A DNA stretch of 12,052 nt. It comes from Pseudomonadota bacterium (lineage in GTDB: Bacteria > Pseudomonadota > Alphaproteobacteria > Rhizobiales > Xanthobacteraceae). The notes under the pieces are model-generated. The model was not told the DNA's origin. It worked only from the letters and a program-made list of their open reading frames with translations, and searched no databases. The DNA is taken from assembly GCA_023414975.1 (NCBI GenBank), contig JAEZMI010000134.1, positions 1 to 12,052 on the forward strand. The letters are read 5' to 3'. The position numbers and the translations under genes are program-made. Of this stretch, positions 1-6,868 are shown piece by piece. The stretch's first letter is position 1. Each line of letters starts with the position of its first letter.

Positions 1-908
1 TCCACACGCTGGCCGGGCGCGACATGGGTGAGCTGCGTTTCCTTGAAGTTCGCGCGCACATAGACATCGGGGATGGGCACGGCGGCGATGAGGTTGGTGC
101 CGACGGTCACATAGTCGCCGACCTGGACGAGGCGGGCGCTGACGATCCCGTCAAAAGGCGCGACGACGGTGGTGTAGCCGAGCCTGAGCTGGGCCGTACT
201 CAAATTGGCGCGGGCGGCATCGAGCGCGGCGTGAAGGGAGCCCTCCTGGCCGGTGAGGACATCCAGCTGGCGCTTCTGCGCCTCGATGGCCGCTTCCGCC
301 TCGCGCACGTCCGCATTGGCCTTGGCGAGATTGGCCGTCGCCTGCTGCAGGCGCTGCTGCGTGCCGGCGATGCCGCCATTGACGAGGGCCTGCTGACGGT
401 TGAACTCCTCTTCCATCTCGGTCGCGACCGCTTTCGCCGAGACGAGCTGGGCCTGCGCCTGCACGATAAGGGCGCGCTGGAGTTCTTCCTGATTGGCGAG
501 ATTGGCGAGCGCCGCCGCGGCACCGTCGACGCTCGCCTGCGCGCCGGCAAGGCTCGCCTGATAATCCGCCGGGTCGATCTCGACCAGCGGCTCGCCCGCC
601 TTCACATGCTGGTAGTCGTTGACGAGAACCTTCAGCACATTGCCGCTGATGCGGGCGCTCAGGGTCGAGACGTCGGCTTCCACATAGGCGTCGTCCGTCG
701 TCTGCACCGGGCGGTTGCTGGCCCAGCGCGCCCAGTTCACGTTGGCGGCGACCAGCAGAGCGCCGACGATGATCAGCGCGATCAGCGGAATAACCAGCCG
801 CTTGAGCCCGCCCGCCACGACATCGATCGGTTCCGGGGCCGGCAGGCCGGCCGGCGATGGCGTCTCGCGCGGGGCGGGATCGGCGGGGGGCATGGCAGGT
901 GGATCCAT
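1..908 (-). CDS. HlyD/EmrA-type membrane fusion protein (3' end cut by window)
   Basis: This is the periplasmic adaptor of a drug or solute efflux pump, anchored in the inner membrane and bridging to an outer-membrane channel. Translating the minus strand from ATG 908-906 gives about 302 residues with no stop before the window edge. There is a proline-rich cytoplasmic tail, one membrane segment (about residues 37-57, rich in I/L/V/A), then the family pattern 'TTDDAYVEAD' and a lipoyl-like half domain ending 'GEPLVEIDP'. A long Ala/Gln-rich coiled-coil hairpin follows (about 116-235), then the second lipoyl half 'TTVVAPFDGIVS'. EmrA-like proteins are usually 350-400 residues, so roughly 80-100 are missing. 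No clear ribosome binding site precedes 908, 893 or the in-frame ATG at 1016, so the start is uncertain. A partner EmrB-type or other pump would be expected beyond the left edge; the MFS gene upstream is of a different class. Confidence 0.9.
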   Translation of the reverse strand, partial: MDPPAMPPADPAPRETPSPAGLPAPEPIDVVAGGLKRLVIPLIALIIVGALLVAANVNWARWASNRPVQTTDDAYVEADVSTLSARISGNVLKVLVNDYQHVKAGEPLVEIDPADYQASLAGAQASVDGAAAALANLANQEELQRALIVQAQAQLVSAKAVATEMEEEFNRQQALVNGGIAGTQQRLQQATANLAKANADVREAEAAIEAQKRQLDVLTGQEGSLHAALDAARANLSTAQLRLGYTTVVAPFDGIVSARLVQVGDYVTVGTNLIAAVPIPDVYVRANFKETQLTHVAPGQRV

Positions 909-1039
909 CGTGAAAGGGTCGGGACGTCGCGCGCCCGGCCCTCGATTATCGCGATGGTGCGGTGGCGGGCTTCCCGGTTGCCACTCCGCCGAGGCGCCGT
1001 GCGCGCCGGAAATCATGTCCGGGCACCGGCGCGCCCGCG

Positions 1040-1066
1040 CCGATCAGACTGGTTCAATCTGATCGG
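1040..1066. repeat. Dispersed palindromic repeat, copy 1
   Basis: Perfect 9-bp inverted arms CCGATCAGA (1040-1048) and TCTGATCGG (1058-1066) surround a 9-nt loop, ctggttcaa. The element lies 11 bases beyond the TAG stop of the MFS gene. It matches copy 2 (3330-3356) at 23 of 27 positions. It could act as a rho-independent-like stem at the 3' end of the MFS transcript, but no T-run follows on the minus strand. Confidence 0.75.
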
Positions 1067-1077
1067 TGAATCGCTCT

Positions 1078-2277
1078 CTAGCGCCTGTGGCGCACCACGA
1101 GCTGCCAGAGCTGGATCGCCGTGCCGATGCCGGCGAAGGCGAGGCCCGTGAGGACGACCATGCCCCAGCCCCCCTGCTGCCAGGCCAAGGTCGCGGCCGC
1201 CGAGCCCAAGGCCCCGCCGAGGAACATGGAGCCCATGAGCACCGTGTTGAGCCGCGAGCGCGCCGCCGGGCGCAGGGCGTAGACGATGTGCTGGTTGGAC
1301 ACCAGCGCCCCCTGAACGCCGAAATCCAGCAGCAGCACGCCGACGATCAGCCCCACCAGCGAGCCCCAGACCCCGAAGACGACCCACGAGGCCAGCACGA
1401 AGGCCGCGCCAAGGGCGACGGCATGGGTCGGCCCATGTCGGTCGGCAAAGCGGCCGGCAAGAGGGGCGGCGAGGACGCCGGCCGCGCCGACGAGGCCGAA
1501 CAGACCGGCGACATCCGCGCCCAGCCCGAACTCGGGCTGCTCCAGACGGAAGGCGAGAATGGTCCAGAAGGCGGTGAAGGTGGCGAACAGCGCGGCCTGG
1601 GTGATGGCGGCGAGGCGCAGCGCGGGGAATTCCACCCAAAGATGGCCGATCGAGCGCAGCAGGCGGCCATAGCTCAGCGTCGAATCCGGCGTGCTGCGCG
1701 GCAGCACCACGGCCATCAGCCCGGCCGTGGCGAGCGCCAGCGGCACGCCGAGCCAGAACATGTCGCGCCATCCCCAATGGGTGGCGACGAAGCCGGCCAG
1801 CGTGCGGCTGAGCAGGACACCGGTGAGCAGGCCCGCCATGACCGTGCCGACGGTGGCGCCACGACGTTCCGGAGCGGCAAGATGCGCGGCGAAGGGCACG
1901 ATCTGCTGCGCCACGGTGGCGCCGAGGCCGACGAGGAAGGAGGCGGCGACCATCAGCCCCGCGTTCGGCGCCAGCGCGACCAACGCCAGCGCGGCCGCGA
2001 CGAGGAGGAACTGGCCGACGATGAGGCTGCGCCGTTCGAGAAGGTCGCCGAGCGGCACCAGAAGGAAGAGGCCGGCGGCATAGCCGAGCTGGGTCGCCGT
2101 GGGAATGGCGGCTGCGAGGGGGCCGGGCAGATCCTGCTCGATCACGGCGAGCATGGGCTGGTTGTAATAGATGTTGGCGACGGCGAGGCCGGTGGCCGCG
2201 GCCATGGCGAAGGTGGTGCCGGCGCCGATATGGGCGGGTGCCCGCGCCGTGCCGTCGGCGCTTTCCTGGGCGGACAT
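1078..2277 (-). CDS. MFS transporter, DHA1-like drug/metabolite exporter
   Basis: A 399-residue, 12-helix secondary transporter of the inner membrane, probably a proton-coupled exporter. The start is ATG 2277-2275, chosen because AGGAG (2289-2285) sits 7 nt upstream; the much longer open frame reaching past 3100 is only a shadow over lysR. The N-terminal helix carries the subfamily signature '[10 protein letters not shown]' (about residues 34-43). The loop between helices 2 and 3 has a motif A-like 'GDLLERRS' (77-84), repeated in the second half as 'GRFADRHG' (275-282). The central loop near 194-215 separates the two six-helix halves. It resembles the YnfM-like group. It is divergent from a LysR gene and shares an operator-like region with it, so it is the likely target of that regulator. 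The substrate cannot be told from sequence. Confidence 0.9.
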   Translation of the reverse strand: MSAQESADGTARAPAHIGAGTTFAMAAATGLAVANIYYNQPMLAVIEQDLPGPLAAAIPTATQLGYAAGLFLLVPLGDLLERRSLIVGQFLLVAAALALVALAPNAGLMVAASFLVGLGATVAQQIVPFAAHLAAPERRGATVGTVMAGLLTGVLLSRTLAGFVATHWGWRDMFWLGVPLALATAGLMAVVLPRSTPDSTLSYGRLLRSIGHLWVEFPALRLAAITQAALFATFTAFWTILAFRLEQPEFGLGADVAGLFGLVGAAGVLAAPLAGRFADRHGPTHAVALGAAFVLASWVVFGVWGSLVGLIVGVLLLDFGVQGALVSNQHIVYALRPAARSRLNTVLMGSMFLGGALGSAAATLAWQQGGWGMVVLTGLAFAGIGTAIQLWQLVVRHRR

Positions 2278-2365
2278 GGGGTATCTCCTGAGCGGGAGGC
2301 CGGGGACGGTTCGTTCCGCGCGAGGCTCCGGCTGTTTCGGCGATGGAGATATAGCTGATGCTGAT

Positions 2366-2413
2366 TTCGTTATAGTGTCTTGTTCAGATACACGACTATA
2401 ACGAATGTCGTTA
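2366..2413. promoter_or_regulatory. Operator-like array in the MFS/lysR divergent promoter region
   Basis: Perfect 11-bp inverted repeat TTCGTTATAGT (2366-2376) and ACTATAACGAA (2395-2405) with an 18-nt spacer. The right arm also forms a second perfect palindrome, TAACGA-atg-TCGTTA (2399-2413), giving three TCGTTA half-sites in alternating orientation. It lies 23 bp upstream of the lysR start and 88 bp upstream of the MFS start. The segment is AT-rich compared with its surroundings. LysR-family proteins typically bind such dyads between divergent genes, so this is the likely autoregulatory and activation site (inference). Confidence 0.7.
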
Positions 2414-2436
2414 CACGATGAGAGGGTGGCCGGAAG

Positions 2437-3321
2437 ATGCTCGATCTCGCCGCCGTCACCTTGCTCGTCGAGCTTGCCGCCGCCGGCAGTCTCGCCTCCG
2501 CGGCGCGTCGGCTGCATCTCTCGCCCATGGCGGCGAGCCGGCTGCTGGCCAAGCTGGAACAGGAACTTGGCGTGAGGCTCGTTCAGCGCACGACACGCTC
2601 GCTTTCCTTCACCGATGACGGGCTCGCCTTCCTCCCCCATGCGCAGACCTTGGTGGAAGACCAGGCGGCGGCGCTGGCGAGCGTGAGCGGACGAGGCGCG
2701 GAGCCGGGCGGCATATTGCGTGTCAGCGCTTCGCTCGCTTTCGGCCGCAAGGTGCTGGCACCGCTGTTGGTGGAGTTCCTGCGGGCGCATCCGCGCCTCG
2801 ACGTGGAACTGCAGTTGAGCGACAAGGTGGTCGACATCGTCGCCGAGGGGCTGGATGTCGGCATCCGCATCGCCGACCTCGCCGATAGCAGCCTCATCGC
2901 CCGCAAGGTCGCCGACAGCCCACGCCTGCTGCTGGCGGCGCCGTCCTATATCGCCAGCCGCGGCGTCCCGGAGCGGCTCGACGATCTCGCCGCGCACACC
3001 TGCCTCACCTCCAGCGTCACGCCGCATTGGGCGTTTCGCACGGAGAACGGCCGGCGCCGGCTCGGCGTGCGCGGGCGCTTCTCGGCCAATTCGCTGGACG
3101 CGGTGGAGGAAGCCTGCGTCGGCGGGCTCGGCATCGCCCTGCTCTCGCACTGGCATGCCCGCGAGGAACTGGAGCGCGGCCGGCTGACGGAAATCCGCCT
3201 CGCCGATGCCCAGAGCGAACCCCTGACCATCTGGACCGTGTACCCGACGCGGCGTCTCGTGCCGGCAAAGGTGCGGCTGTTCATCGATGCGCTCGCCGCC
3301 CGGCTGGCGCGGCAGGCCTAG
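2437..3321 (+). CDS. LysR-family transcriptional regulator (CrgA-like)
   Basis: A 294-residue DNA-binding regulator. The N-terminal winged helix-turn-helix occupies about residues 1-60, with the typical run '[14 protein letters not shown]' and then '[15 protein letters not shown]'. A linker helix (about 61-88) leads to the two-lobe effector domain, where 'VEYGVR'-type family positions appear as '[15 protein letters not shown]'. The second lobe contains the usual '[11 protein letters not shown]'. Start ATG 2437 gives the correct N-terminus for the family; the Shine-Dalgarno sequence is weak (purine-rich gagagg about 10 nt upstream). Divergent organisation with the MFS exporter and the dyads between them suggest it senses the exporter's substrate and controls both genes. 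Its TAG stop abuts palindromic repeat copy 2. Confidence 0.93.
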   Translation: MLDLAAVTLLVELAAAGSLASAARRLHLSPMAASRLLAKLEQELGVRLVQRTTRSLSFTDDGLAFLPHAQTLVEDQAAALASVSGRGAEPGGILRVSASLAFGRKVLAPLLVEFLRAHPRLDVELQLSDKVVDIVAEGLDVGIRIADLADSSLIARKVADSPRLLLAAPSYIASRGVPERLDDLAAHTCLTSSVTPHWAFRTENGRRRLGVRGRFSANSLDAVEEACVGGLGIALLSHWHAREELERGRLTEIRLADAQSEPLTIWTVYPTRRLVPAKVRLFIDALAARLARQA

Positions 3322-3326
3322 AGCCT

Positions 3327-3359
3327 GCGCCGATCAAATGGGTTCAATCGGATCGGCGC
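3327..3359. repeat. Dispersed palindromic repeat, copy 2 (probable bidirectional terminator)
   Basis: Perfect 9-bp arms GCGCCGATC (3327-3335) and GATCGGCGC (3351-3359) flank a 15-nt loop. The core 3330-3356 matches copy 1 (1040-1066) at 23 of 27 positions, including an invariant GGTTCAATC. It fills essentially the whole gap between the converging lysR (TAG 3319-3321) and kinase 1 (TAG 3361-3359), so it could stop transcription from both sides. There is no T-run, so a conventional intrinsic terminator is not proven. Confidence 0.7.
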
Positions 3360-4924
3360 TATTCCGCGAGGCCGGCCACCAGCGCGGGCAGGCGGATGGT
3401 GACGCGACCTCCGCAGGCGGTCCCCTGTGCCGGCGCGATGGCGATCTCGCCCTCATGCGCGCCGATGATGGTGCGGCACATGGCGAGGCCGAGCCCCATG
3501 CCGTTCGCCTTGGTGGTGAAGAACGGCTCGAAGGCCTTGGCGGCGGCCTCGGGTGAGAATCCGGGTCCCGTATCGGCGACCTCGATCTCGATCCCCCGCA
3601 AGGTCCGGCGGGTGGAGAGCCTTATCTCCCGCACCGTACTGGCGGCCGAGGTCATGGCCTGCGCGGCATTCACCATCAGGTTGATCAGGACCTGCTGCAA
3701 CAGGATGCGGTCGCCGCGAACCAGGATGCCGGGCGCGCCCAGCGCCGCCTGCAGGGTGGCGCCATGGGCGGCGAGTTCGGGCTGGACGAGGCGAATGGCT
3801 TCCTCGACCAACGGCTCGAAATCCAAGGGCAAGCGGTCGGGCTCGACCTTGGTCATGAAGGAGCGCACGCGCCGCACCACTTCGGAGGCGCGGCGGGCGG
3901 CGGCCGCGGCCTCGCGGATCGAGGCGCGCACCTCGTCGAGGTCGGGCGGGTCGCGGTCCATCCAGCGCGCGGCGGCGTCGGCGTTCAGCGCGATGGCGGC
4001 GAGCGGCTGGTTGATCTCATGGGCGATGGAGGCGGAGACCTCGCCGATGGTCGCCGCGCGCAGGGCATGGTCGAGCTGGTCGCGCGTGCGCTGAAGCGTT
4101 TCCTGCACGCGCACGCGCTCGGTGATGTTGAGCACGCTCACCTGCACGCGATCCAGCGCGCCGTCCGGGGGGAAATTGAAAGCGGCAATGACGCGAAGCC
4201 GTTCGCCCGAACGGGTGCGCACCGCCGATTCCGTCTCCCAGCTCGGCACTCGCGCATCCAGAGCCACGAGGAAGCCGATGAACTGGGTGACGTCGTCCTC
4301 GAGGAACTCGTGGAGGGAAGCGAAGAACTCCTCCTTGCTGGCGACGCCCATCATGCGCAGCGCCGTCGTGTTCACGTCGATGATCCTCACCGACTCGCGC
4401 ATCCGGCGCACGAAATCGAGGTTCGCGGCGAGGTAGGCGGGCAGATCGACGATGCCGCCTGCGCGCAGCGCGTCGAGCTCCGCCTTCATGGGCCGCAGAT
4501 CATGCTCCCAGATGGCGACGGCGAGGTTCTCGAAGATCGTCCGGTAGCGCTGCTCGCTCCGGCGCAGCGCTCCGGCCTGCATGTTGAGTGCGCGCCGGTC
4601 GATCTCGCGGCAGAACAGCAGGAAGGCGGTCGCCAGAAGCGCGGCGAGGCTGAAAAACAGCCGCAGCGTGGCGTCGAGCTGGCCACGCAGGCCGTGCATA
4701 TAGGTGAAACTGAAGAGTGTGAGACCGGCGCAGAGCGCGGTCGCCCCAAGGATCGCGCGGCGCGATCCGCCCTCGCCGATGATGATGAGCACGAGCACAT
4801 AGAGCACCGCCACGGCACTGCCGAGCGCGGTGAAGGTGTCGATGGCAAAGATCGCGGCCGCGAGCAGCAGGGCGCCGACGCGGCGGTAGGTGGGGGCGAA
4901 CGGGCCCCCCGTCGTCAGCTGCAT
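3359..4924 (-). CDS. Membrane PAS sensor histidine kinase (kinase 1, no adjacent regulator)
   Basis: A 521-residue inner-membrane kinase. Residues about 14-107 form a multi-helix membrane domain containing 'IDTFTALGSAVAVLYV'. A PAS-like domain follows (about 120-275) with an inserted helical segment and 'IIDVNTTAL'. The HisKA domain has its phosphoacceptor H302 in 'SIAHEINQPL'. The HATPase domain shows the N-box (N415, N419 in 'QVLINLMVNAAQAM'), the G1 box 'DTGPGF' (451-456) and the G2 box 'GMGLGL' (475-480). All catalytic motifs are intact. The start ATG 4924 is the first possible ATG, because an in-frame TGA lies four codons upstream; the Shine-Dalgarno is weak. No response regulator lies beside it; the nearest are at 6869 and 7352. 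Its membrane domain resembles that of kinase 2 (8008-9459). The signal is unknown. Confidence 0.92.
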   Translation of the reverse strand: MQLTTGGPFAPTYRRVGALLLAAAIFAIDTFTALGSAVAVLYVLVLIIIGEGGSRRAILGATALCAGLTLFSFTYMHGLRGQLDATLRLFFSLAALLATAFLLFCREIDRRALNMQAGALRRSEQRYRTIFENLAVAIWEHDLRPMKAELDALRAGGIVDLPAYLAANLDFVRRMRESVRIIDVNTTALRMMGVASKEEFFASLHEFLEDDVTQFIGFLVALDARVPSWETESAVRTRSGERLRVIAAFNFPPDGALDRVQVSVLNITERVRVQETLQRTRDQLDHALRAATIGEVSASIAHEINQPLAAIALNADAAARWMDRDPPDLDEVRASIREAAAAARRASEVVRRVRSFMTKVEPDRLPLDFEPLVEEAIRLVQPELAAHGATLQAALGAPGILVRGDRILLQQVLINLMVNAAQAMTSAASTVREIRLSTRRTLRGIEIEVADTGPGFSPEAAAKAFEPFFTTKANGMGLGLAMCRTIIGAHEGEIAIAPAQGTACGGRVTIRLPALVAGLAE

Positions 4925-4989
4925 GCCCGCACATCAACTCGATTGTAGCGTGCGCGATACTAACGCCGCCGCAGGGCATGTCATCTCTT

Positions 4990-5016
4990 CCTGGGGATGA
5001 GGAAACTATCTCCAGG
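4990..5016. promoter_or_regulatory. Imperfect hairpin in the leader of kinase 1
   Basis: Arms CCTGGGGA (4990-4997) and TCTCCAGG (5009-5016) can pair over 8 bp with one G-U, around an 11-nt loop. It lies in the 133-bp gap between the DsbA-like gene and kinase 1, about 66 bp before the kinase start. It could be an operator, a leader hairpin or a terminator-like stem for the upstream operon. No T-run or clear promoter is visible with it, so the role is open. Confidence 0.3.
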
Positions 5017-5057
5017 TATAGGCTCGGTGATCGGCTCCCGGCGCGGGGGCCCGGCGG

Positions 5058-5597
5058 TTATGCCGCGTCGCGGGCGACGGCGCGGAGCCGCTCCACCAGG
5101 CTGCGCGCATCGCGCGGGCCGTCATAACGCTCCCCGTTGATGAACAGGCTCGGCGTCCCGTTGACGCCGCTGCGCACGCCCGAGATGAAGTCGCGCCGTA
5201 CGGCGTCCTCATGCGCGCCGGCGAGCGCGCCACGAATGGCCTCGTCGTCCAGCCCGACCGCCGCGCCGTAGCGGGCGAGGCTGACGGCATCGAGCGCATC
5301 CTGATGCTCGTAGAGCATGTCGTGCATCTCCCAGAACTTTCCGATGGCGGCGGCCGCCTCCGCCATTTCCGCGGCGCGGACGGCATGGGGGTGAGCCTCG
5401 GCGAGCGGAAAGTTGCGGAAGACGAAGCGGAGCTGGTCGCCCATCAGGCGCTGCACCGCCTTCAGTTCGGGATAGGCTTCCCCGCAATAGGGGCATTCGT
5501 AGTCGCCATACTCGACCAGCGTCACCGGCGCGTCGGCCGGGCCCTGGGCGTGATCATGCGGTCCCACGGCGGGGGTGAGGGTGCCGTGCGTGTTCAT
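5058..5597 (-). CDS. DsbA-like thioredoxin-fold oxidoreductase, cytosolic
   Basis: A 179-residue thiol-disulfide oxidoreductase of the DsbA/Thioredoxin_4 type. The active site C35-P-Y-C38 follows 'VEYGDYE', the typical strand-to-helix entry. An inserted helical domain spans about 70-140, and the cis-proline loop is 'VNGTPSLFING' (T148-P149). There is no signal peptide: the N-terminus is polar with several histidines. The protein should therefore be cytosolic, unlike classical periplasmic DsbA. Start ATG 5597 overlaps the TGA of the peroxiredoxin by 4 bp (ATGA), and AGGAG lies about 8 nt upstream, so the two are translationally coupled. The tight coupling suggests that it reduces the peroxiredoxin or its oxidised targets (inference). 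It could instead be a general disulfide reductase or isomerase in the FrnE-like sense. Confidence 0.9.
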   Translation of the reverse strand: MNTHGTLTPAVGPHDHAQGPADAPVTLVEYGDYECPYCGEAYPELKAVQRLMGDQLRFVFRNFPLAEAHPHAVRAAEMAEAAAAIGKFWEMHDMLYEHQDALDAVSLARYGAAVGLDDEAIRGALAGAHEDAVRRDFISGVRSGVNGTPSLFINGERYDGPRDARSLVERLRAVARDAA

Positions 5598-6103
5598 GAT
5601 ACGCTCTCCTTCGGCGTCTCCAGGGATTCCAGAGCGGTGAGGATCCCGTCGGCGCCGGGGTTCAGCCCGAGCGGCGAGACATAGCTCCAGCGGATGATGC
5701 CTTCCGCATCGATGACGAAGAGCGCCCGCTCGCTGGTGCCTTCCTGCGCGCGGTAGACGCCATAGCTCTGCGCCACGGCCCCCTTCGGCTCGAAATCGGC
5801 GAGCAGCGGAAAGTGCAGGCCGCGATCATGGGCGAAGGCGGCGTGGCACCACACACCGTCGGTCGAGATGCCGACGAGATGGGCGCCATGGCGGCGGAAC
5901 TCGGGAAGGATCTCGTTGTAGAGACCCATCTGGTCGCCGCAGACCGGGCTCCAGTCCGCCGGATAGAAGGCGAGGATCACCGGGGCGCCGCGCAGATCCG
6001 CGAGGGAAAGGGTTTGGTCCGGCGTCGCCGGCAGCGCGAAGTCGGGCGCCGGCTGGCCGGCGGGCAGCGCCATTGGGCGGCCGGAAGGCTGAAGCGCAGT
6101 CAT
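5594..6103 (-). CDS. Peroxiredoxin, AhpE/BCP-like (AhpC/TSA family)
   Basis: A 169-residue cytosolic thiol peroxidase that reduces hydrogen peroxide or organic hydroperoxides. The thioredoxin fold opens with 'PAPDFALP'. The peroxidatic cysteine is C55 in 'PADWSPVCGDQ', where the usual Thr of PxxxT/SxxC is Ser. R126 in 'SERALFVID' is the conserved activating arginine. A second cysteine, C86 in 'DGVWCHAAF', lies at a position where AhpE-type enzymes can carry an additional Cys, so it is a candidate resolving residue. 'FPLLADFEPKGAVAQSYGVY' is typical of this branch. ATG 6103 has a strong AGGAGG 5 nt upstream. It follows dps by 72 bp and overlaps the DsbA-like gene by 4 bp, giving a peroxide-defence operon. 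Confidence 0.9.
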   Translation of the reverse strand: MTALQPSGRPMALPAGQPAPDFALPATPDQTLSLADLRGAPVILAFYPADWSPVCGDQMGLYNEILPEFRRHGAHLVGISTDGVWCHAAFAHDRGLHFPLLADFEPKGAVAQSYGVYRAQEGTSERALFVIDAEGIIRWSYVSPLGLNPGADGILTALESLETPKESVS

Positions 6104-6140
6104 GGACGCCTCCTGTTGATGCGAACCGTCGCTGGGCCTT

Positions 6141-6164
6141 GGGGCGGCGGCTGACGGCCGCCCC
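6141..6164 (-). terminator. GC-rich hairpin between dps and peroxiredoxin genes
   Basis: Perfect 8-bp stem GGGGCGGC (6141-6148) and GCCGCCCC (6157-6164) with an 8-nt loop, 12 bp past the dps TGA. No T-run follows on the minus strand, so it may be a weak terminator, an attenuator or an mRNA-stabilising 3' stem that sets a higher dps level within one operon. Confidence 0.45.
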
Positions 6165-6175
6165 GTGCCGCACGC

Positions 6176-6691
6176 TCAGTGGTTGGAGCGGGTGGTCTCG
6201 TAGAGGAACCAGCTGCGACGCTCGGCCTCGTCGATCCAGACCTCGATCAGGCTGGTGGAGGCGACGTCGTTATATTCCTCGCAGACCGCATGGGCCGCGC
6301 GCAGGAAGCCGGTCAGGCGGCGATTGTCCTCGGCGAGTTCGGCCAGCATGTCCTGCGCGGTCACGTACTCGGCGTCGTTGTCGGCGAGGCGCTGGATTCG
6401 GGAGATGTGGCCGATGGAACGCAGCGTGGTGCCGCCGACCTTGCGCGCACGCTCGGCCAGCGCGTCGGTGGTGGCGAAAATCTGCTCGCCCTGCTCGTCC
6501 AGCATGAGGTGATAGTCGCGGAAGTGCGGGCCGGACAGATGCCAGTGGAAGTTCTTGGTCTTGAGGTAGAGCGCGAACATGTCGGCGAGCACGCCGGTGA
6601 GGGCGGCGGCGATGTCGCGCGTGGCATCGGCGCCGAGATCGGTGGGAGTGCGCAGCGGGGCGATCTGGCGGGTCTTGGCGGAATCGGTCAT
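6176..6691 (-). CDS. dps: Dps-family ferritin-like DNA protection protein
   Basis: A 171-residue four-helix protein forming a 12-mer that oxidises Fe(II) with H2O2, stores iron and shields DNA. The family motif 'KTKNFHWHLSG' (about 44-54) is present. The ferroxidase ligands H49, H61, D65, D76 and E80 keep exactly the spacing of E. coli Dps H51-H63-D67-D78-E82. The C-terminal helix ends '...ERRSWFLYET', common in alphaproteobacterial Dps. The start ATG 6691 is chosen because GGAG lies about 8 nt upstream and the product matches family length; the frame is open further upstream to 6859 but that part looks non-coding. It precedes the peroxiredoxin and DsbA-like genes on the same strand. Regulation is unknown; an imperfect dyad lies at 6765-6802. 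Confidence 0.95.
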   Translation of the reverse strand: MTDSAKTRQIAPLRTPTDLGADATRDIAAALTGVLADMFALYLKTKNFHWHLSGPHFRDYHLMLDEQGEQIFATTDALAERARKVGGTTLRSIGHISRIQRLADNDAEYVTAQDMLAELAEDNRRLTGFLRAAHAVCEEYNDVASTSLIEVWIDEAERRSWFLYETTRSNH

Positions 6692-6764
6692 GGATCTCAC
6701 TCCGGCGGTCGGAAGTGTCCGGCACCGCGGCGGCTGATCCGGCGGCGGCCCTGACGGCATCGAG

Positions 6765-6802
6765 GCTAGGTCCGTCGAAGCCTTTGCGAAATCGGTCCTA
6801 GG
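6765..6802. promoter_or_regulatory. Imperfect dyad upstream of dps
   Basis: Arms GCTAGGTCCG (6765-6774) and CGGTCCTAGG (6793-6802) pair at 8 of 10 positions across an 18-nt spacer, 74 bp upstream of the dps start. The interior also contains a short TCG...CGA dyad. It could be an operator for dps or a small dispersed palindromic element. No certain -10/-35 can be assigned. Confidence 0.35.
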
Positions 6803-6868
6803 GTTGGCGGGCTCATACTTGGGTGTGTGCGGCCTCGACCGAAGGTGGCGGCACCTCACGGGCGCCGT

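Noticed and set aside
1066..2358. 430-codon plus-strand frame opposite the MFS gene
   Set aside because: Charged low-complexity translation without a family; the minus strand gives a full 12-helix transporter with a good ribosome binding site.
2278..3156. Upstream extension of the MFS frame to 692 codons
   Set aside because: It overlaps lysR in antisense; AGGAG before ATG 2277 and the family length fix the real start.
3764..4948. 394-codon plus-strand frame opposite kinase 1
   Set aside because: Shadow of GC-biased codon positions; it is rich in His, Arg, Gly and Glu with no domain pattern, and the opposite frame has every kinase motif.
6692..6859. Upstream extension of Dps to 227 residues
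   Set aside because: The added residues are Pro/Arg-rich and unlike Dps N-termini; GGAG before ATG 6691 supports the shorter form.
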